A stretch of 62,670 nucleotides of DNA from Lachnospiraceae bacterium (GTDB lineage Bacteria > Bacillota > Clostridia > Lachnospirales > Lachnospiraceae), in NCBI GenBank assembly GCA_016286035.1, contig JAEERY010000062.1, positions 1-62,670 of the forward strand, in the 5' to 3' direction. Positions 41,398-50,797 of the stretch are shown piece by piece (the stretch's first letter is position 1; every line of letters starts with the position of its first letter). The notes below the pieces were generated by a model, which ran no database searches, was not told the origin of the DNA, and saw nothing but the letters and a program-made list of their open reading frames with translations. The position numbers and the translations under genes were made by a program.

Positions 41398-42162
41398 TCA
41401 ACAAGTGAGTTTCCCCACAAATTCTTTTAATCTTGCATTGTCCGAATTAAACAGCTCATCCGGACTTCCCTCAGCCTGCACGACACCGTGCTCCATGAAG
41501 ATGATGCGGTCGGATACCTCACGTGCAAACTGCATCTCGTGGGTGACTATTATCATCGTCATATGTTCGCTTGCAAGCTGCTTTATTACCTTTAACACCT
41601 CTGCCGTAAGCTCGGGATCGAGAGCCGAGGTGGGTTCGTCAAAAAACAGTACTTTCGGCTGCAGAGCAAGAGCTCTTGCGATCGATACTCTCTGCTGCTG
41701 CCCGCCCGATAACCTGAAGGGATAAAAGTCTGCCTTGTCCTTTAAGCCCAGTCTGTCAAGAAGTTCAAGCGCTCTTTTCTTTGCTTCTTCCTTGGGGACC
41801 TTATCCACATGTATCGGTGCATCGATTATATTCTGCATAACGGTATAGTGAGGAAAGAGGTTAAAGTTCTGGAACACGAGTCCGAAGCTTTTCTTTATCT
41901 CTTTCATCTGAGCCTTTGGTGCATAGCAGATCTTTCCGTTCTCTTCCCATACGGCTTTCTTTCCGATGTAGGTAACGCTTCCTCCGCTTATGGGGGTGAG
42001 CATTGTCGCACATCTTAGAGCCGTGGTCTTTCCCGAACCGGAAGGGCCTATGATGGATACGACCTCGCCCTTATGAACGCTTAGGTTAAAGTCCTTTAAG
42101 ACCTCCGCGTTATCTTCAAAGACCTTTCTAAGGTTTTTTATCTCCAACAATACCTCTGCCAT
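41398..42162 (-). CDS. Polar amino acid ABC transporter ATP-binding protein
   Basis: This 254-aa ATPase has Walker A GPSGSGKT, signature LSGGQQQR, Walker B VLFFDEPTSALDPE and switch VTHEMQFAREVSDR, as in GlnQ/ArtP/TcyC proteins. The frame is open 50 codons upstream into the permease gene; ATG 42162 has AGAGG 6 nt before it. The system (binding protein, permease, ATPase) imports a polar amino acid; glutamine, cystine or arginine cannot be told apart. Glutamine would fit the purine genes behind it. Confidence 0.92.
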   Translation of the reverse strand: MAEVLLEIKNLRKVFEDNAEVLKDFNLSVHKGEVVSIIGPSGSGKTTALRCATMLTPISGGSVTYIGKKAVWEENGKICYAPKAQMKEIKKSFGLVFQNFNLFPHYTVMQNIIDAPIHVDKVPKEEAKKRALELLDRLGLKDKADFYPFRLSGGQQQRVSIARALALQPKVLFFDEPTSALDPELTAEVLKVIKQLASEHMTMIIVTHEMQFAREVSDRIIFMEHGVVQAEGSPDELFNSDNARLKEFVGKLTC

Positions 42163-42178
42163 GAAAAACCTCTTTTGT

Positions 42179-42829
42179 CTATCTGAAATAAGACATCTTC
42201 TTTTCGAAGAAATCCATACCGAACGCAACAATGTAGTTAAAAACAAAATAGAACAGACCCGCTGCCATGAGGGGCATGATGGATGCCTCTCTTGCACCGA
42301 TCTGTTTTGCAATGGTGAACATCTCTGCTACGCTAAGTACAAATGAGAGCGATGTATCCTTTACAAGAGTGATCGTCTCGTTTGTAACGGGAGGGATGAT
42401 CCTTTGTATGACCTGAACAAGTATTATCTTAAAGAATGTCTGTGTCTTTGTATATCCGAGTATCTGGGCTGCTTCCCACTGGCCTGCGCCTATCGACTGA
42501 ATGCCTGCCCTGAATATCTCAGCGAAGTAGGCCGCATAGTTTATCGAAAAGGCTATGATAACGGCCGTGAACCTGAAGCTTGCGCTTATTGCTATCCCGA
42601 ATACATAGTAGGGAGCAAAATAGACGACGATCAACTGTAGCATGAGGGGTGTACCGCGCATGATCGCTATATACACCTTTATCGCACCGCTTAAGACCTT
42701 TATCTTTGACATGCGTCCGAGTGCCACCAAAAGACCCAGCGGCAGCGAGAACACAAGTGTCAGTATAAAGATCTCTATTGATACGATCATGCCTCCCGCA
42801 AGCTGGGAGAACATAGTTGATGTCGCCAT
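42179..42829 (-). CDS. Polar amino acid ABC transporter permease
   Basis: This 216-aa HisM/GlnP-type permease has about five membrane segments and the coupling motif FRAGIQSIGAGQWEAAQILGYTKTQTFFKIILVQ. The family usually works as a homodimer when only one permease gene is present, as here. Confidence 0.92.
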   Translation of the reverse strand: MATSTMFSQLAGGMIVSIEIFILTLVFSLPLGLLVALGRMSKIKVLSGAIKVYIAIMRGTPLMLQLIVVYFAPYYVFGIAISASFRFTAVIIAFSINYAAYFAEIFRAGIQSIGAGQWEAAQILGYTKTQTFFKIILVQVIQRIIPPVTNETITLVKDTSLSFVLSVAEMFTIAKQIGAREASIMPLMAAGLFYFVFNYIVAFGMDFFEKKMSYFR

Positions 42830-42857
42830 ATATTACCTCCGAAAATCCGGTAAATTA

Positions 42858-43748
42858 TTATTCTGCCTTAGGAGCCTCAAGGCATACACTCTCAACAAGA
42901 CCGAAGTCTGCATACTTCTCTGCGATCTTTGTGAATGTGCCGTCTGCTACCATCTCAAGAAGAGTACTTTCAACCTGATCCTTAAGCTCTGTGTTACCCT
43001 TAAGGAAACCGATACCGTACTGCTCTGATGCGAGCTGGTCGTTTAATATCTCATAACCGCCGTCTCTTGCAGCTATCTCGTAGTTTGCAACACCTATATC
43101 CATTGCAAGAACATCGATAGCGCCCGACTCAAGGTTCATGAAGCCTGTGTTGTAATCGGCAAACTGAACAAGATCGGCAAATGTAGCTGCCACATCAGCC
43201 TTGCCCTCTGTATCCTCAAGTGCTGCGAGTGCGCTCGAGTCAGCCTGTACACCTACAACCTTGCCTGCAAGGTCTGCTTCCGTCTTTATATCTGAACCGC
43301 TCTTTACAACGTAAACCTGGCTGTTATCAACATAAGGAACCGAGAATGTGTATGAATCCTCTCTTCCGTTGATGGTGAATCCGTTCCAGATACAGTCGAT
43401 CGAACCTGAAGAAAGCTCCATATCCTTTGCATCCCAGTCGATGGGCTGCTTAACAAGCTCCCAGCCTCTTCTGTTACATACTTCCTGTGCAAGATCAAGG
43501 TCGAATCCTACATATTCGCCGTTCTCATCCATATATCCGTAGGGCGGGAACTCAGCATCAAATCCGACGATGAGTTTTGTTCTCTCTGTGCTTGATGTCT
43601 CAGTCTGAGCATCCTGTTTTGTCTCTGTAGTGCTGACTTCTTCAGTGGGTGCCTCGTCTACATCCACATTGACCTGTTGTGTGCCACCGCAGGCGCAAAG
43701 TGAAAGTGCCATCACACCCGCAAGTAAAACTGCTGCTAATCTTTTCAT
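42858..43748 (-). CDS. Polar amino acid ABC transporter substrate-binding lipoprotein
   Basis: This 296-aa protein has a lipoprotein signal (SLCAC, modified Cys20), then an acidic/Thr linker and a type 2 periplasmic-binding fold starting at LIVGFDAEFPPYGYMDENGEYVGFDLDLAQEVC. The GFDAEFPPYGY start matches the glutamine/cystine-binding group. It is the first gene of the run transporter-purC-purB-GGDEF/EAL and has a near-consensus promoter. Confidence 0.93.
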   Translation of the reverse strand: MKRLAAVLLAGVMALSLCACGGTQQVNVDVDEAPTEEVSTTETKQDAQTETSSTERTKLIVGFDAEFPPYGYMDENGEYVGFDLDLAQEVCNRRGWELVKQPIDWDAKDMELSSGSIDCIWNGFTINGREDSYTFSVPYVDNSQVYVVKSGSDIKTEADLAGKVVGVQADSSALAALEDTEGKADVAATFADLVQFADYNTGFMNLESGAIDVLAMDIGVANYEIAARDGGYEILNDQLASEQYGIGFLKGNTELKDQVESTLLEMVADGTFTKIAEKYADFGLVESVCLEAPKAE

Positions 43749-43819
43749 AATTCTCTCCTTTTTTAATACCGCCGCTACCTGTTATAACGGCTTATAAAAC
43801 ATGTATTAAGAACCCGTAT

Positions 43820-43848
43820 ATAGTAACATTACGGTATTTTTGTGTCAA
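43820..43848 (-). promoter_or_regulatory. Promoter of the transporter/purCB run
   Basis: TTGACA (43843-43848), a 17-nt spacer and TACTAT (43820-43825) lie on the minus strand. The -35 overlaps the stop of the upstream gene at 43845. I see no purine riboswitch or PurR box in the short leader. Confidence 0.83.
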
Positions 43849-45062
43849 GAATATCTCTCGAGCATATCCATCACTTCTTTAGCATATCTGGGATACTCTT
43901 TTATCAGCTGTTTTAACTCCGACTGGGCTTCCTTTGCAAGCTTCTTGTTATAGTCAAGCTGTGCACGGAGCTTCTGTCTTCTTAGGATGTATGAATGCCT
44001 CACTTCGACCATCTCCTTGTGGTCCGTTACGGCAAGCGGGTTATGAAGCCACATATAGACATCGCTTATGCGGTATCTCTTTAATCTGTTCATGTATTCC
44101 TGCTGATATACACCAAGCTGCTTTTCGTTCTCGGCATGCTTGTCTCTCTTTTCTCTCTCCTCCTCATAGAGGTTCCAGACCTTTAAGAGCTCCTTTGCCG
44201 ATTCGGTGTTGTATTTCGCATAAAGATAATCAAGCAGGTTTTTGTTGTTCACATATCTTATCTTTACTGTATTCTGCAAAAGGATGATGCGGTTTATGCT
44301 CTTTGCCGTCTTAATCCTTTCCTTGTCTTCATCAAGGTATCTTACATAGATTATCGTTGCGGCAACAGCGACTGCAAGGGCCGTTATTATAAATCCTATG
44401 CGTGTGTCCATGTCAAAGCCAAACTTAAGTATCATCAGCATGATGCAGCATATGATCGCCGCAAAAAAGCAGATCATGAGCATTCCCTTTAGGTTGCTGA
44501 CACTGTTTTTAAGTTCCGAGTTCCTGTACATGAAACCGAGCTTTTCGTCATCGAGTTTTTTCAGGTCATCCCTTATAAACTTTCTCTGTTCCTCAGCTTT
44601 TTTTAGATCATCATATGCCCCCGGCATCGATGATGAGAACTGCTCCATGGCACGAAACTGAGCATCCGTCATAAGACTCTTTGACTTGAAGTACTCGTTC
44701 CTTTCCTTTTCTATATCTATGATCTTCTCTGCACTGTCACGCAGCGCTTTAAGCTCGGCTTCCGGAAGAGACTCGATCTCATCCATGTCCTTTAAAGTCT
44801 CCGTGACGGTATTGTATTCGGCAGCAAAGCTGTCCATCTGCTCGGAAGCGTTCTTTACCTGCTCGACAAGACTTCTTATATATTTTTCACGCTGTACGTC
44901 ATCGCTTAATTTGAGAAGATGCCTGTCCTTTATAAGACTGTCCCAGTTCCAGGCAAGGCTCTCGCTCTCCTCGTCCATCTCAATGGCATACTCGGTAAAA
45001 AAATCATCATCTTCTTCAGTTCTTCTAAATAGCCTTGAAAAAAAGCCTCTACCAGGTGCCAT
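43845..45062 (-). CDS. Coiled-coil membrane protein of the DUF5716/DUF5717 cluster
   Basis: This 405-aa protein has an acidic N-terminus (TEEDDDFFTEYAIEMDEE), long charged coiled-coil stretches (about 55-190), a pair of membrane segments (about 196-213 and 222-240), then more coiled coil to the end. No family is recognised. It overlaps the preceding gene by 14 nt and is the last of four genes. It could anchor the cluster's proteins at the membrane. Confidence 0.72.
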   Translation of the reverse strand: MAPGRGFFSRLFRRTEEDDDFFTEYAIEMDEESESLAWNWDSLIKDRHLLKLSDDVQREKYIRSLVEQVKNASEQMDSFAAEYNTVTETLKDMDEIESLPEAELKALRDSAEKIIDIEKERNEYFKSKSLMTDAQFRAMEQFSSSMPGAYDDLKKAEEQRKFIRDDLKKLDDEKLGFMYRNSELKNSVSNLKGMLMICFFAAIICCIMLMILKFGFDMDTRIGFIITALAVAVAATIIYVRYLDEDKERIKTAKSINRIILLQNTVKIRYVNNKNLLDYLYAKYNTESAKELLKVWNLYEEEREKRDKHAENEKQLGVYQQEYMNRLKRYRISDVYMWLHNPLAVTDHKEMVEVRHSYILRRQKLRAQLDYNKKLAKEAQSELKQLIKEYPRYAKEVMDMLERYS

Positions 45063-45882
45063 TCACATATCCTCTGTAATTACTCTTAACATCATCGGTA
45101 AGCCTGTCCAAACTGTCATAGTAGGAGCCGCCTTCCGCTTTAAGCTGTTCAAGCTCCCTGAAATACTTATGCGCAGGCTGTTCTCCCCATGAGAGGCGAA
45201 GGACTTCCATCTGTCTTTCAACCTCGAGAGAATCCTCATAGCTCTCCTTGTGCTCCGATAAGAACTCAAGGTATTCGGTGGGTTCGAGGGCAAGCTTTAA
45301 TGCCCACAGCATCTCTCTATAGCTTTCCGTATTGGCATAGTTCTCATATGCCTTTTCAAAATAGCAGGCAGCTCTGTCAAAAAGAAACATCTTTGCGGCA
45401 CATACGCCCAGGTTATGATAGATCCCCGCAACAAGCTTTACATCGGGATCTGTCATATCACATAAGATGTTCTCGTATTCTTCAAGCGCCTTTCCGTATC
45501 TGCCGGCTTTGAGAAGTCCGTCTGCCCTTACCTTCTTTCTGACATCAAGGCTCATCCTTGAGTTGCTCTCGATATCCTCTATAAGGCCGCTCCACTCCTC
45601 TTCGGAATAGTAGCCTATATCATTGTTTAAGGCTCTTGCCAGGTTCGCAAGCGGCGCATCGGAATCCATGACGCTTCTTACGACAGCACCGAGTCTTTCA
45701 AGCTCAAGCTCTTCTGTTATCCATTTGACGAGTTTTTCGTTCACAAACGAATCATCGAGAAGGAAGGCATTGTTAAAGACATAGTAACAAAGCTCCTCTA
45801 TGCTGTAGAGGTGCATGCATGCTTCTTTAACAAAGTATGGATTTGTCGCCAGCTTTCCGCTGCAGAGCAGTACGTTACTCAT
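45049..45882 (-). CDS. TPR-like helical protein of the DUF5716/DUF5717 cluster
   Basis: This 277-aa protein has no signal peptide and is mostly alpha-helical. TPR-type units appear in ADGLLKAGRYGKALEEYENIL and AGIYHNLGVCAAKMFLFDRAACYFEKAYE (about residues 135-200). The start has AAGGAAAG upstream and lies 9 nt after the Hsp70-like gene. TPR proteins often bind Hsp70/Hsp90 C-termini or assemble complexes, which would fit a neighbourhood with an Hsp70-like protein and HtpG; this is inference. Confidence 0.75.
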   Translation of the reverse strand: MSNVLLCSGKLATNPYFVKEACMHLYSIEELCYYVFNNAFLLDDSFVNEKLVKWITEELELERLGAVVRSVMDSDAPLANLARALNNDIGYYSEEEWSGLIEDIESNSRMSLDVRKKVRADGLLKAGRYGKALEEYENILCDMTDPDVKLVAGIYHNLGVCAAKMFLFDRAACYFEKAYENYANTESYREMLWALKLALEPTEYLEFLSEHKESYEDSLEVERQMEVLRLSWGEQPAHKYFRELEQLKAEGGSYYDSLDRLTDDVKSNYRGYVNGTW

Positions 45883-45891
45883 TATCTTTCC

Positions 45892-47136
45892 TTACAGTTC
45901 TATCTGTTTTGTGAACAGCTGATAGGTGGTCGGATAAAACTCTCCGAATCCCATGTCGGTGGCACAGACTCTTAATCTGTCCTCCGATTCACAAAATACC
46001 TTCATGTGAAGTCTAGTGGTCTTTGGCTCTCTGCCGGTAAGACCGTCCAAGACTATATCTATGCTTCTTATGTTCTTTCCGTCAAGGGGAGTTATCAACA
46101 GCTCAAACTCATTTCCCTTATCAAGGATCACATCAAATTCCTTTGAGGCATCATACCAGCTCTCGCCTCCGTCAAGGATCGCGAAGTAACTTTCCTTGCC
46201 TCCCTTCATGACCTTCATGCCCACATTTGATCTTAGCTTGTCCTTGCCAAGAAAGATAAGGCTCTGGTTCATGTCGGAATCTATGAGGCGCTCCCTTACC
46301 GCATAGCAGGCACCCTTTGAATAGAGGTTGTTTCCTCTGAACACTCTTCTGTTCCTGCAAAGTTCCTTTAGGGAGTCATGACACCAGTCATCATCAAATC
46401 CCGAACCGATAAGGAAGGCTCCCGATACCACATCGTTTGAGGTATCTTCGTGAATGACTTCGCTAAACTCTCCGTCCTTGTTGACATCACTCCTTACTAT
46501 GGGGTGAGTCTTATCATCCACGACCGCAACTCTCGGCGTTGAGTTTTTATTGATACTGAAATGATAACCCACAAGATTTCTTGCGGAGAAGTCATAAACA
46601 AGTACATCCTGTTTCCAGAGTTCCTTCTGCTGATGGATCACGTAGTAAAAGATCGACTCGTCTCTTCCCACATAGAACACCTTTGTCTCATCAAGTCCCA
46701 GTACTCCGCTCACACTGTCAAGCACCTCTATGGCTCTCTTTGTAAGATTGGGGACCGTGAACATGATCGCCGCTATCTTATCCTTTCCGATGTTTCTTAA
46801 CAGGTTTAAGCTCCTCTTGATGAAAAGGGCAAGGAGTGCTATATGATCAAACTCATCATCGTCGATCTTTAACCTGTCCCCCACAAGGGCATGCTCCCAG
46901 AGGTTGTCGACCATATGTCCCGGTTCGACTGCAGAGTAGTTTTGCGCTTCCCTGCCAAAGAACCACTGGTTGACCTCGCTCCTTTTGAAAAGACATGTAG
47001 GTATGTTGTAGTCCTCCCTTCCCTCCGTCAAGGTAACGGTAGAGGGCATGGAATCAGACATTTCCATGTAGCTTATCTGGGCATATTCAGTTGAAATATC
47101 GTATCCGATTACGATACGCTCACCAAGTCCAAACAT
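45892..47136 (-). CDS. Hsp70-like actin-fold protein (DUF5716-like)
   Basis: This 414-aa protein reads like a reduced Hsp70. It has a phosphate-1-like start (RIVIGYDISTEYAQIS), a segment like the DnaK ITVPAYF helix region (IMFTVPNLTKRAIEVLDSV), a phosphate-2 strand (VLVYDFSARNLVGYHF) and an adenosine-motif region (GAFLIGSGFDDDW). A GxxLYSKGACYA helix follows. The C-terminal region (FELLITPLDG, SIDIVLDGL, TRLHMKVFCESEDRLRVCATDMGFGEFYPTT) resembles the beta-sandwich peptide-binding domain. I recall the family as DUF5716 of Lachnospiraceae (not checked). Key Hsp70 residues are altered, so ATPase activity is uncertain. Confidence 0.78.
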   Translation of the reverse strand: MFGLGERIVIGYDISTEYAQISYMEMSDSMPSTVTLTEGREDYNIPTCLFKRSEVNQWFFGREAQNYSAVEPGHMVDNLWEHALVGDRLKIDDDEFDHIALLALFIKRSLNLLRNIGKDKIAAIMFTVPNLTKRAIEVLDSVSGVLGLDETKVFYVGRDESIFYYVIHQQKELWKQDVLVYDFSARNLVGYHFSINKNSTPRVAVVDDKTHPIVRSDVNKDGEFSEVIHEDTSNDVVSGAFLIGSGFDDDWCHDSLKELCRNRRVFRGNNLYSKGACYAVRERLIDSDMNQSLIFLGKDKLRSNVGMKVMKGGKESYFAILDGGESWYDASKEFDVILDKGNEFELLITPLDGKNIRSIDIVLDGLTGREPKTTRLHMKVFCESEDRLRVCATDMGFGEFYPTTYQLFTKQIEL

Positions 47137-47139
47137 TTT

Positions 47140-50100
47140 CTACTGAGGCGAAAAGATGCTGTTCACCAGATACTCCTTGTATTTGTATTCTTCCAAAAGT
47201 CTTAGCGTCGTGTCATAGTCCTTTAAGGTATCGGCTATGGCTATGTCGTTGACCATTGAGTAACGGTCGTTTCCGGACTGAGATACCACGTCGTTCTTTC
47301 CGATCGTGCCGCTCTCCGTAAGCTGCGGACCGTTGTTGTATTCCTCTGTTATGTAGTACTGGAGCGACTCGCCGAAGAACAGGATGAACTGCTTGATATA
47401 TATGCCGCCGTACATGTCGGTCATATCCTCTCTGCTGTATCCTCCGATCTCATCGCTTTCCTTGTTTATCACATAGTTTATTACCGTCTTTACACCGCTC
47501 GTTCCCCTGTATTCAACAAGCACCTGGTTGGCCACCTGGGCAGCTCCCGTGGAGATGCTCTTAAACTTTCCGAAGAACGGGAAGACAATGCCTTTCTTTA
47601 CCATGAGCAGACGAATGAATTCCGATATGATGTCCGCCTTGTCCGTCGATGTATACTCATTCACATCCGCACTTATGTGCTGAAGCCATGCGAGCATGCA
47701 TATGTCGGTGATCGATCCATCCATGCGGTAGAGTCTTTCCATCTCATCAAAGATGTAATCGTCAACGAGACGGCCTCTTACGAAGTTCTCATGTGCGAAG
47801 TATGAAAGATATCTTAGCTCGACATCGTTCTTTGCACCGCCCTCTACATACTCCTTTAGAACGGTCGCTTCCTCGCCTATGTAGGCTCCGGTCACAAGAG
47901 TCTGTCTTATCATCTTCTCGCATACGGCATATGTGTCTATGTCAAATCCCGATGCGGCTTTCCAGATGTTTCTGAGCTTCTTTATCGGGCCGTTTGCAAA
48001 GCGTGCAAGATAGGTAAGACCCTGCTCGTCATACTTGCCTCTCTCAAAGGCGCTTATAAGGATATATGTGAGCTTTTCCTGCTCAAACATACCGTCTCGC
48101 TCCAAAATGCGTCCGGCGAGTCTGACCAAAAGTCTCGGCTCAAAGTTCTCGGTGCCAAAGTGCATGGTCACATCCACCGCATCATCGAGCCTGCCTCTGA
48201 TCAGCATTATCCTTACGACTTCGTTGTAATCCCTGTAGGATATATCCTCAAACTTAAGATCATCGAGTATCCTGTCGGATTCTTCGGTGTCATCCTTTTC
48301 CATGTAGTAGCGAAGGAGCGGCAGCCTTATCATGCCGCGGTATGAATCCCTTACCTCCTCGCTTGATTCGAGGTATTTGTATCTTTCAACGTTCTGATCT
48401 GTAACCAGTAGGAATTCCGGAGAGTCATCGCACAAAAAGAGATTGAAGAGCAGGCTGTCTGTTGCCCTGTTCTCCATCCTGTATATGACTTTTCCTGGAA
48501 CAAAGTACTTCTCGGTACTGTATTCCCTTGTCCTGTAGAACCTGTTGCCCTCTCTGTCTTCGAGTAAAACCGAGTAATCGTTTCCAAGAAGAGCAACGTA
48601 AGCCGTTCCGTTTGTAACGGGATAGCTCATCTGGCTCTTTAGTCTCTCATCCACAACGATGACGTTTGCTATGTCCTTGTCATTTATCGTTATGCAGTGC
48701 TTAAAGAGTATGCGGGAGAACTGGCGAAGATTATCCTCAGTCATCATATCCTCTAAAATTATCGTGCTGTAAAGATATGCGAGGTTTCTGTCTATCTTTC
48801 CGTCATAGAGCTGCTTTAATACAAACCTGTCTATGCTCTCCCTGTAGGTAAGATACATGTCATCGAGCTCTTCTCTGTTCTTTACGACATATGCGTAAAG
48901 GTATGCATTCTGTGCAGGGGGAAGCTGTGACTGATATGAGAAGTACATGAGCACCGGCTTCGGTATCGGATCGTCTTTTCTTAAGTCCATCGAGAGCATG
49001 TACGACTCGTAGAGTCTGGTAAGCGGGAAGTTTCTCTCAACGGCTTGACTGTACCACTTAAAGTACTCGGGACCCGTCTTTGAACCCTTCATAAGCTGAA
49101 CGCATACAGACTGGAGAGCTTCGTCGCTGTCGGTCTTCTCATAGATATATCTCATGATTCTTACAAGTCTGGGATCGTAATTCTTTTCCTTCATGACAAG
49201 GTATGCGATCTGTGACATCACATCCTCTGAAAGGATGGCCTCCCTTGCACCAAAGAGTAAGATCTGCTTTTCTTTTCTTCCGAGGTATCTTAAAAGAGAG
49301 GGACTCTCGCTTAAGGCTTTGATGGCTTCCAAATATATGACAGGACTTGTGCAGCCCATCTCTATCTGCTCAAGGACAAAGTTATATCTCTTGCTGGCAG
49401 ACTTTCTGAGATCATCGTCCAAACGTATCAGTATCCATGCGATACGCCAGTTTGTCCTGTCGTTCTCATAGATGCTCCTTATCTGATCGCTGACATCCCT
49501 TGAGTAGTAATCGTCCATGCTGTAGAGGGCATTTAAGTACAGATAGTAGCAGTACTCCTCATTGTTGGCATCCTCTATGCGGTTAACGACCTTTTTGTCA
49601 AGGATCCATTTGGCCTCATTGTATCTTTCCTGAATGATCAGGGAATGAGCCTGCATGAGGCTTAAGAAAAGTTCGTCATCTTCAGTCTTGACCACCGAAG
49701 TCAATAGTTCGTCGGTGAGCATCAGCCACTTGGACATGTTTATCCTTTTAACCGTGTAGTCCAGATAATGCCTGGTAAGCAGGTAAGTGGTCCTTTTTCT
49801 CTTCTTTCCGCTGACGCTCTTTCCCGTCAGATTGCTCTTTATGACATTGATGTCAACATACATCTCGTCATAGATGGATCTGATGATGATCCTTGAAGGA
49901 TTGATACCTCTGTGAACTCTCTCATGACGGATGCAGTAATCTATTATGCAGATATTGTTCTCGAAATCTTTATCCCTGATATGGGTCTTTGCGACATCTA
50001 TGCAGTCTCCTAAAACCTCTATCTCAAGGTAGGTATATCCCCAGCCGTTCTTCTCGATCTTTAAGCTCTTCCATACATCCTCTGTCGGATCATGAACGGT

Positions 50101-50685
50101 AACGGGATCCATATCGACTATGTAATCGATCTTCTGTTTTTTGTTGATGCCTATCAGGAATTCTTCAAGATTGAAATTCTTGTTGCCCTTGACCGTAAGC
50201 CCGCGGTAAAGATTCAGATACTCCGTATCGTTTCCGCTTATTATCTGGGCAAACTCGGGATGGTAGAATACCTCCACCGCCTCTTCCCATTTGCTCTTTG
50301 CAAGGTTTGTGAAATGAAATAGATTCTTTATGTTTCCAAGAGATGAATCAAGTATGTTTCTCTGCCTTATGGCAACAAAGGGCAGGACATACTCTCCCCT
50401 GTTTGTGACCACGAAGAGATTTCCCTTTAAGGCATCACCGGGATTCATGCCCGAAGGATCAAATACATAATCGATCCTAATCGTCGAACCGCTTATGTTT
50501 GGCTCACTTATACGCATACGAAAACTGGAAGAATAGATATATCCTTCCACGTTAAGCCCGTTTGGCTCTTCAAGCTCAAAAGACCCCTCTATGGGTTCAT
50601 CGGTCACCGTCTCAAGTTCCACCTTGGAAACGGAAAAAACAAGAGATCCTCTCTCCTGATCAAATTGGTAGGTTTCCTGCTCCAT
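47140..50685 (-). CDS. Giant scaffold-like protein (DUF5717-like)
   Basis: This protein of about 1181 aa has no signal peptide. An N-terminal region of beta-sandwich modules (about 1-310: GSLVFSVSKVELETVTDEPIEGSFELEE, DYVFDPSGMNPGDALKGNLFVVTNRGEYVLPFVAIRQ) is followed by a long helical-repeat region (about 330-900) and a final mixed domain. I recall it as DUF5717, found next to DUF5716 in Lachnospiraceae (not checked). ATG 50685 is preceded by AAAAGGAATCAGGG; an ATG ten codons upstream lacks a ribosome site. It is first of the four-gene cluster and 3 nt before the Hsp70-like gene. Confidence 0.78.
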   Translation of the reverse strand: MEQETYQFDQERGSLVFSVSKVELETVTDEPIEGSFELEEPNGLNVEGYIYSSSFRMRISEPNISGSTIRIDYVFDPSGMNPGDALKGNLFVVTNRGEYVLPFVAIRQRNILDSSLGNIKNLFHFTNLAKSKWEEAVEVFYHPEFAQIISGNDTEYLNLYRGLTVKGNKNFNLEEFLIGINKKQKIDYIVDMDPVTVHDPTEDVWKSLKIEKNGWGYTYLEIEVLGDCIDVAKTHIRDKDFENNICIIDYCIRHERVHRGINPSRIIIRSIYDEMYVDINVIKSNLTGKSVSGKKRKRTTYLLTRHYLDYTVKRINMSKWLMLTDELLTSVVKTEDDELFLSLMQAHSLIIQERYNEAKWILDKKVVNRIEDANNEEYCYYLYLNALYSMDDYYSRDVSDQIRSIYENDRTNWRIAWILIRLDDDLRKSASKRYNFVLEQIEMGCTSPVIYLEAIKALSESPSLLRYLGRKEKQILLFGAREAILSEDVMSQIAYLVMKEKNYDPRLVRIMRYIYEKTDSDEALQSVCVQLMKGSKTGPEYFKWYSQAVERNFPLTRLYESYMLSMDLRKDDPIPKPVLMYFSYQSQLPPAQNAYLYAYVVKNREELDDMYLTYRESIDRFVLKQLYDGKIDRNLAYLYSTIILEDMMTEDNLRQFSRILFKHCITINDKDIANVIVVDERLKSQMSYPVTNGTAYVALLGNDYSVLLEDREGNRFYRTREYSTEKYFVPGKVIYRMENRATDSLLFNLFLCDDSPEFLLVTDQNVERYKYLESSEEVRDSYRGMIRLPLLRYYMEKDDTEESDRILDDLKFEDISYRDYNEVVRIMLIRGRLDDAVDVTMHFGTENFEPRLLVRLAGRILERDGMFEQEKLTYILISAFERGKYDEQGLTYLARFANGPIKKLRNIWKAASGFDIDTYAVCEKMIRQTLVTGAYIGEEATVLKEYVEGGAKNDVELRYLSYFAHENFVRGRLVDDYIFDEMERLYRMDGSITDICMLAWLQHISADVNEYTSTDKADIISEFIRLLMVKKGIVFPFFGKFKSISTGAAQVANQVLVEYRGTSGVKTVINYVINKESDEIGGYSREDMTDMYGGIYIKQFILFFGESLQYYITEEYNNGPQLTESGTIGKNDVVSQSGNDRYSMVNDIAIADTLKDYDTTLRLLEEYKYKEYLVNSIFSPQ

Positions 50686-50719
50686 ACCCTGATTCCTTTT
50701 TGTAAAAACATACATAAAC

Positions 50720-50748
50720 AGTATAGCCTAAATCAGCGCAAAATTAAA
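50720..50748 (-). promoter_or_regulatory. Promoter of the DUF5717/DUF5716 cluster
   Basis: TTTAAT (50743-50748), a 17-nt spacer and TATACT (50720-50725) lie on the minus strand. The -35 lies in the 3' arm of the htpG terminator, so the cluster may also receive read-through from htpG. Confidence 0.6.
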
Positions 50749-50786
50749 GCCCTCAAAGGAGTTTTAGATCACCTTTGGGGGCCTTT
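50741..50786 (-). terminator. Terminator of htpG
   Basis: AAAGGCCCCCAAAGG pairs with CCTTTGAGGGCTTT around a 12-nt loop (50746-50786) and is followed by AATTTT on the minus strand. It lies 11 nt after the htpG stop. Confidence 0.75.
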
Positions 50787-50797
50787 ATTTTTATATC

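Noticed and set aside
42830-43844. A purine riboswitch or PurR box before the transporter/purC/purB run
   Set aside because: The leader is short and shows no conserved purine aptamer sequence.
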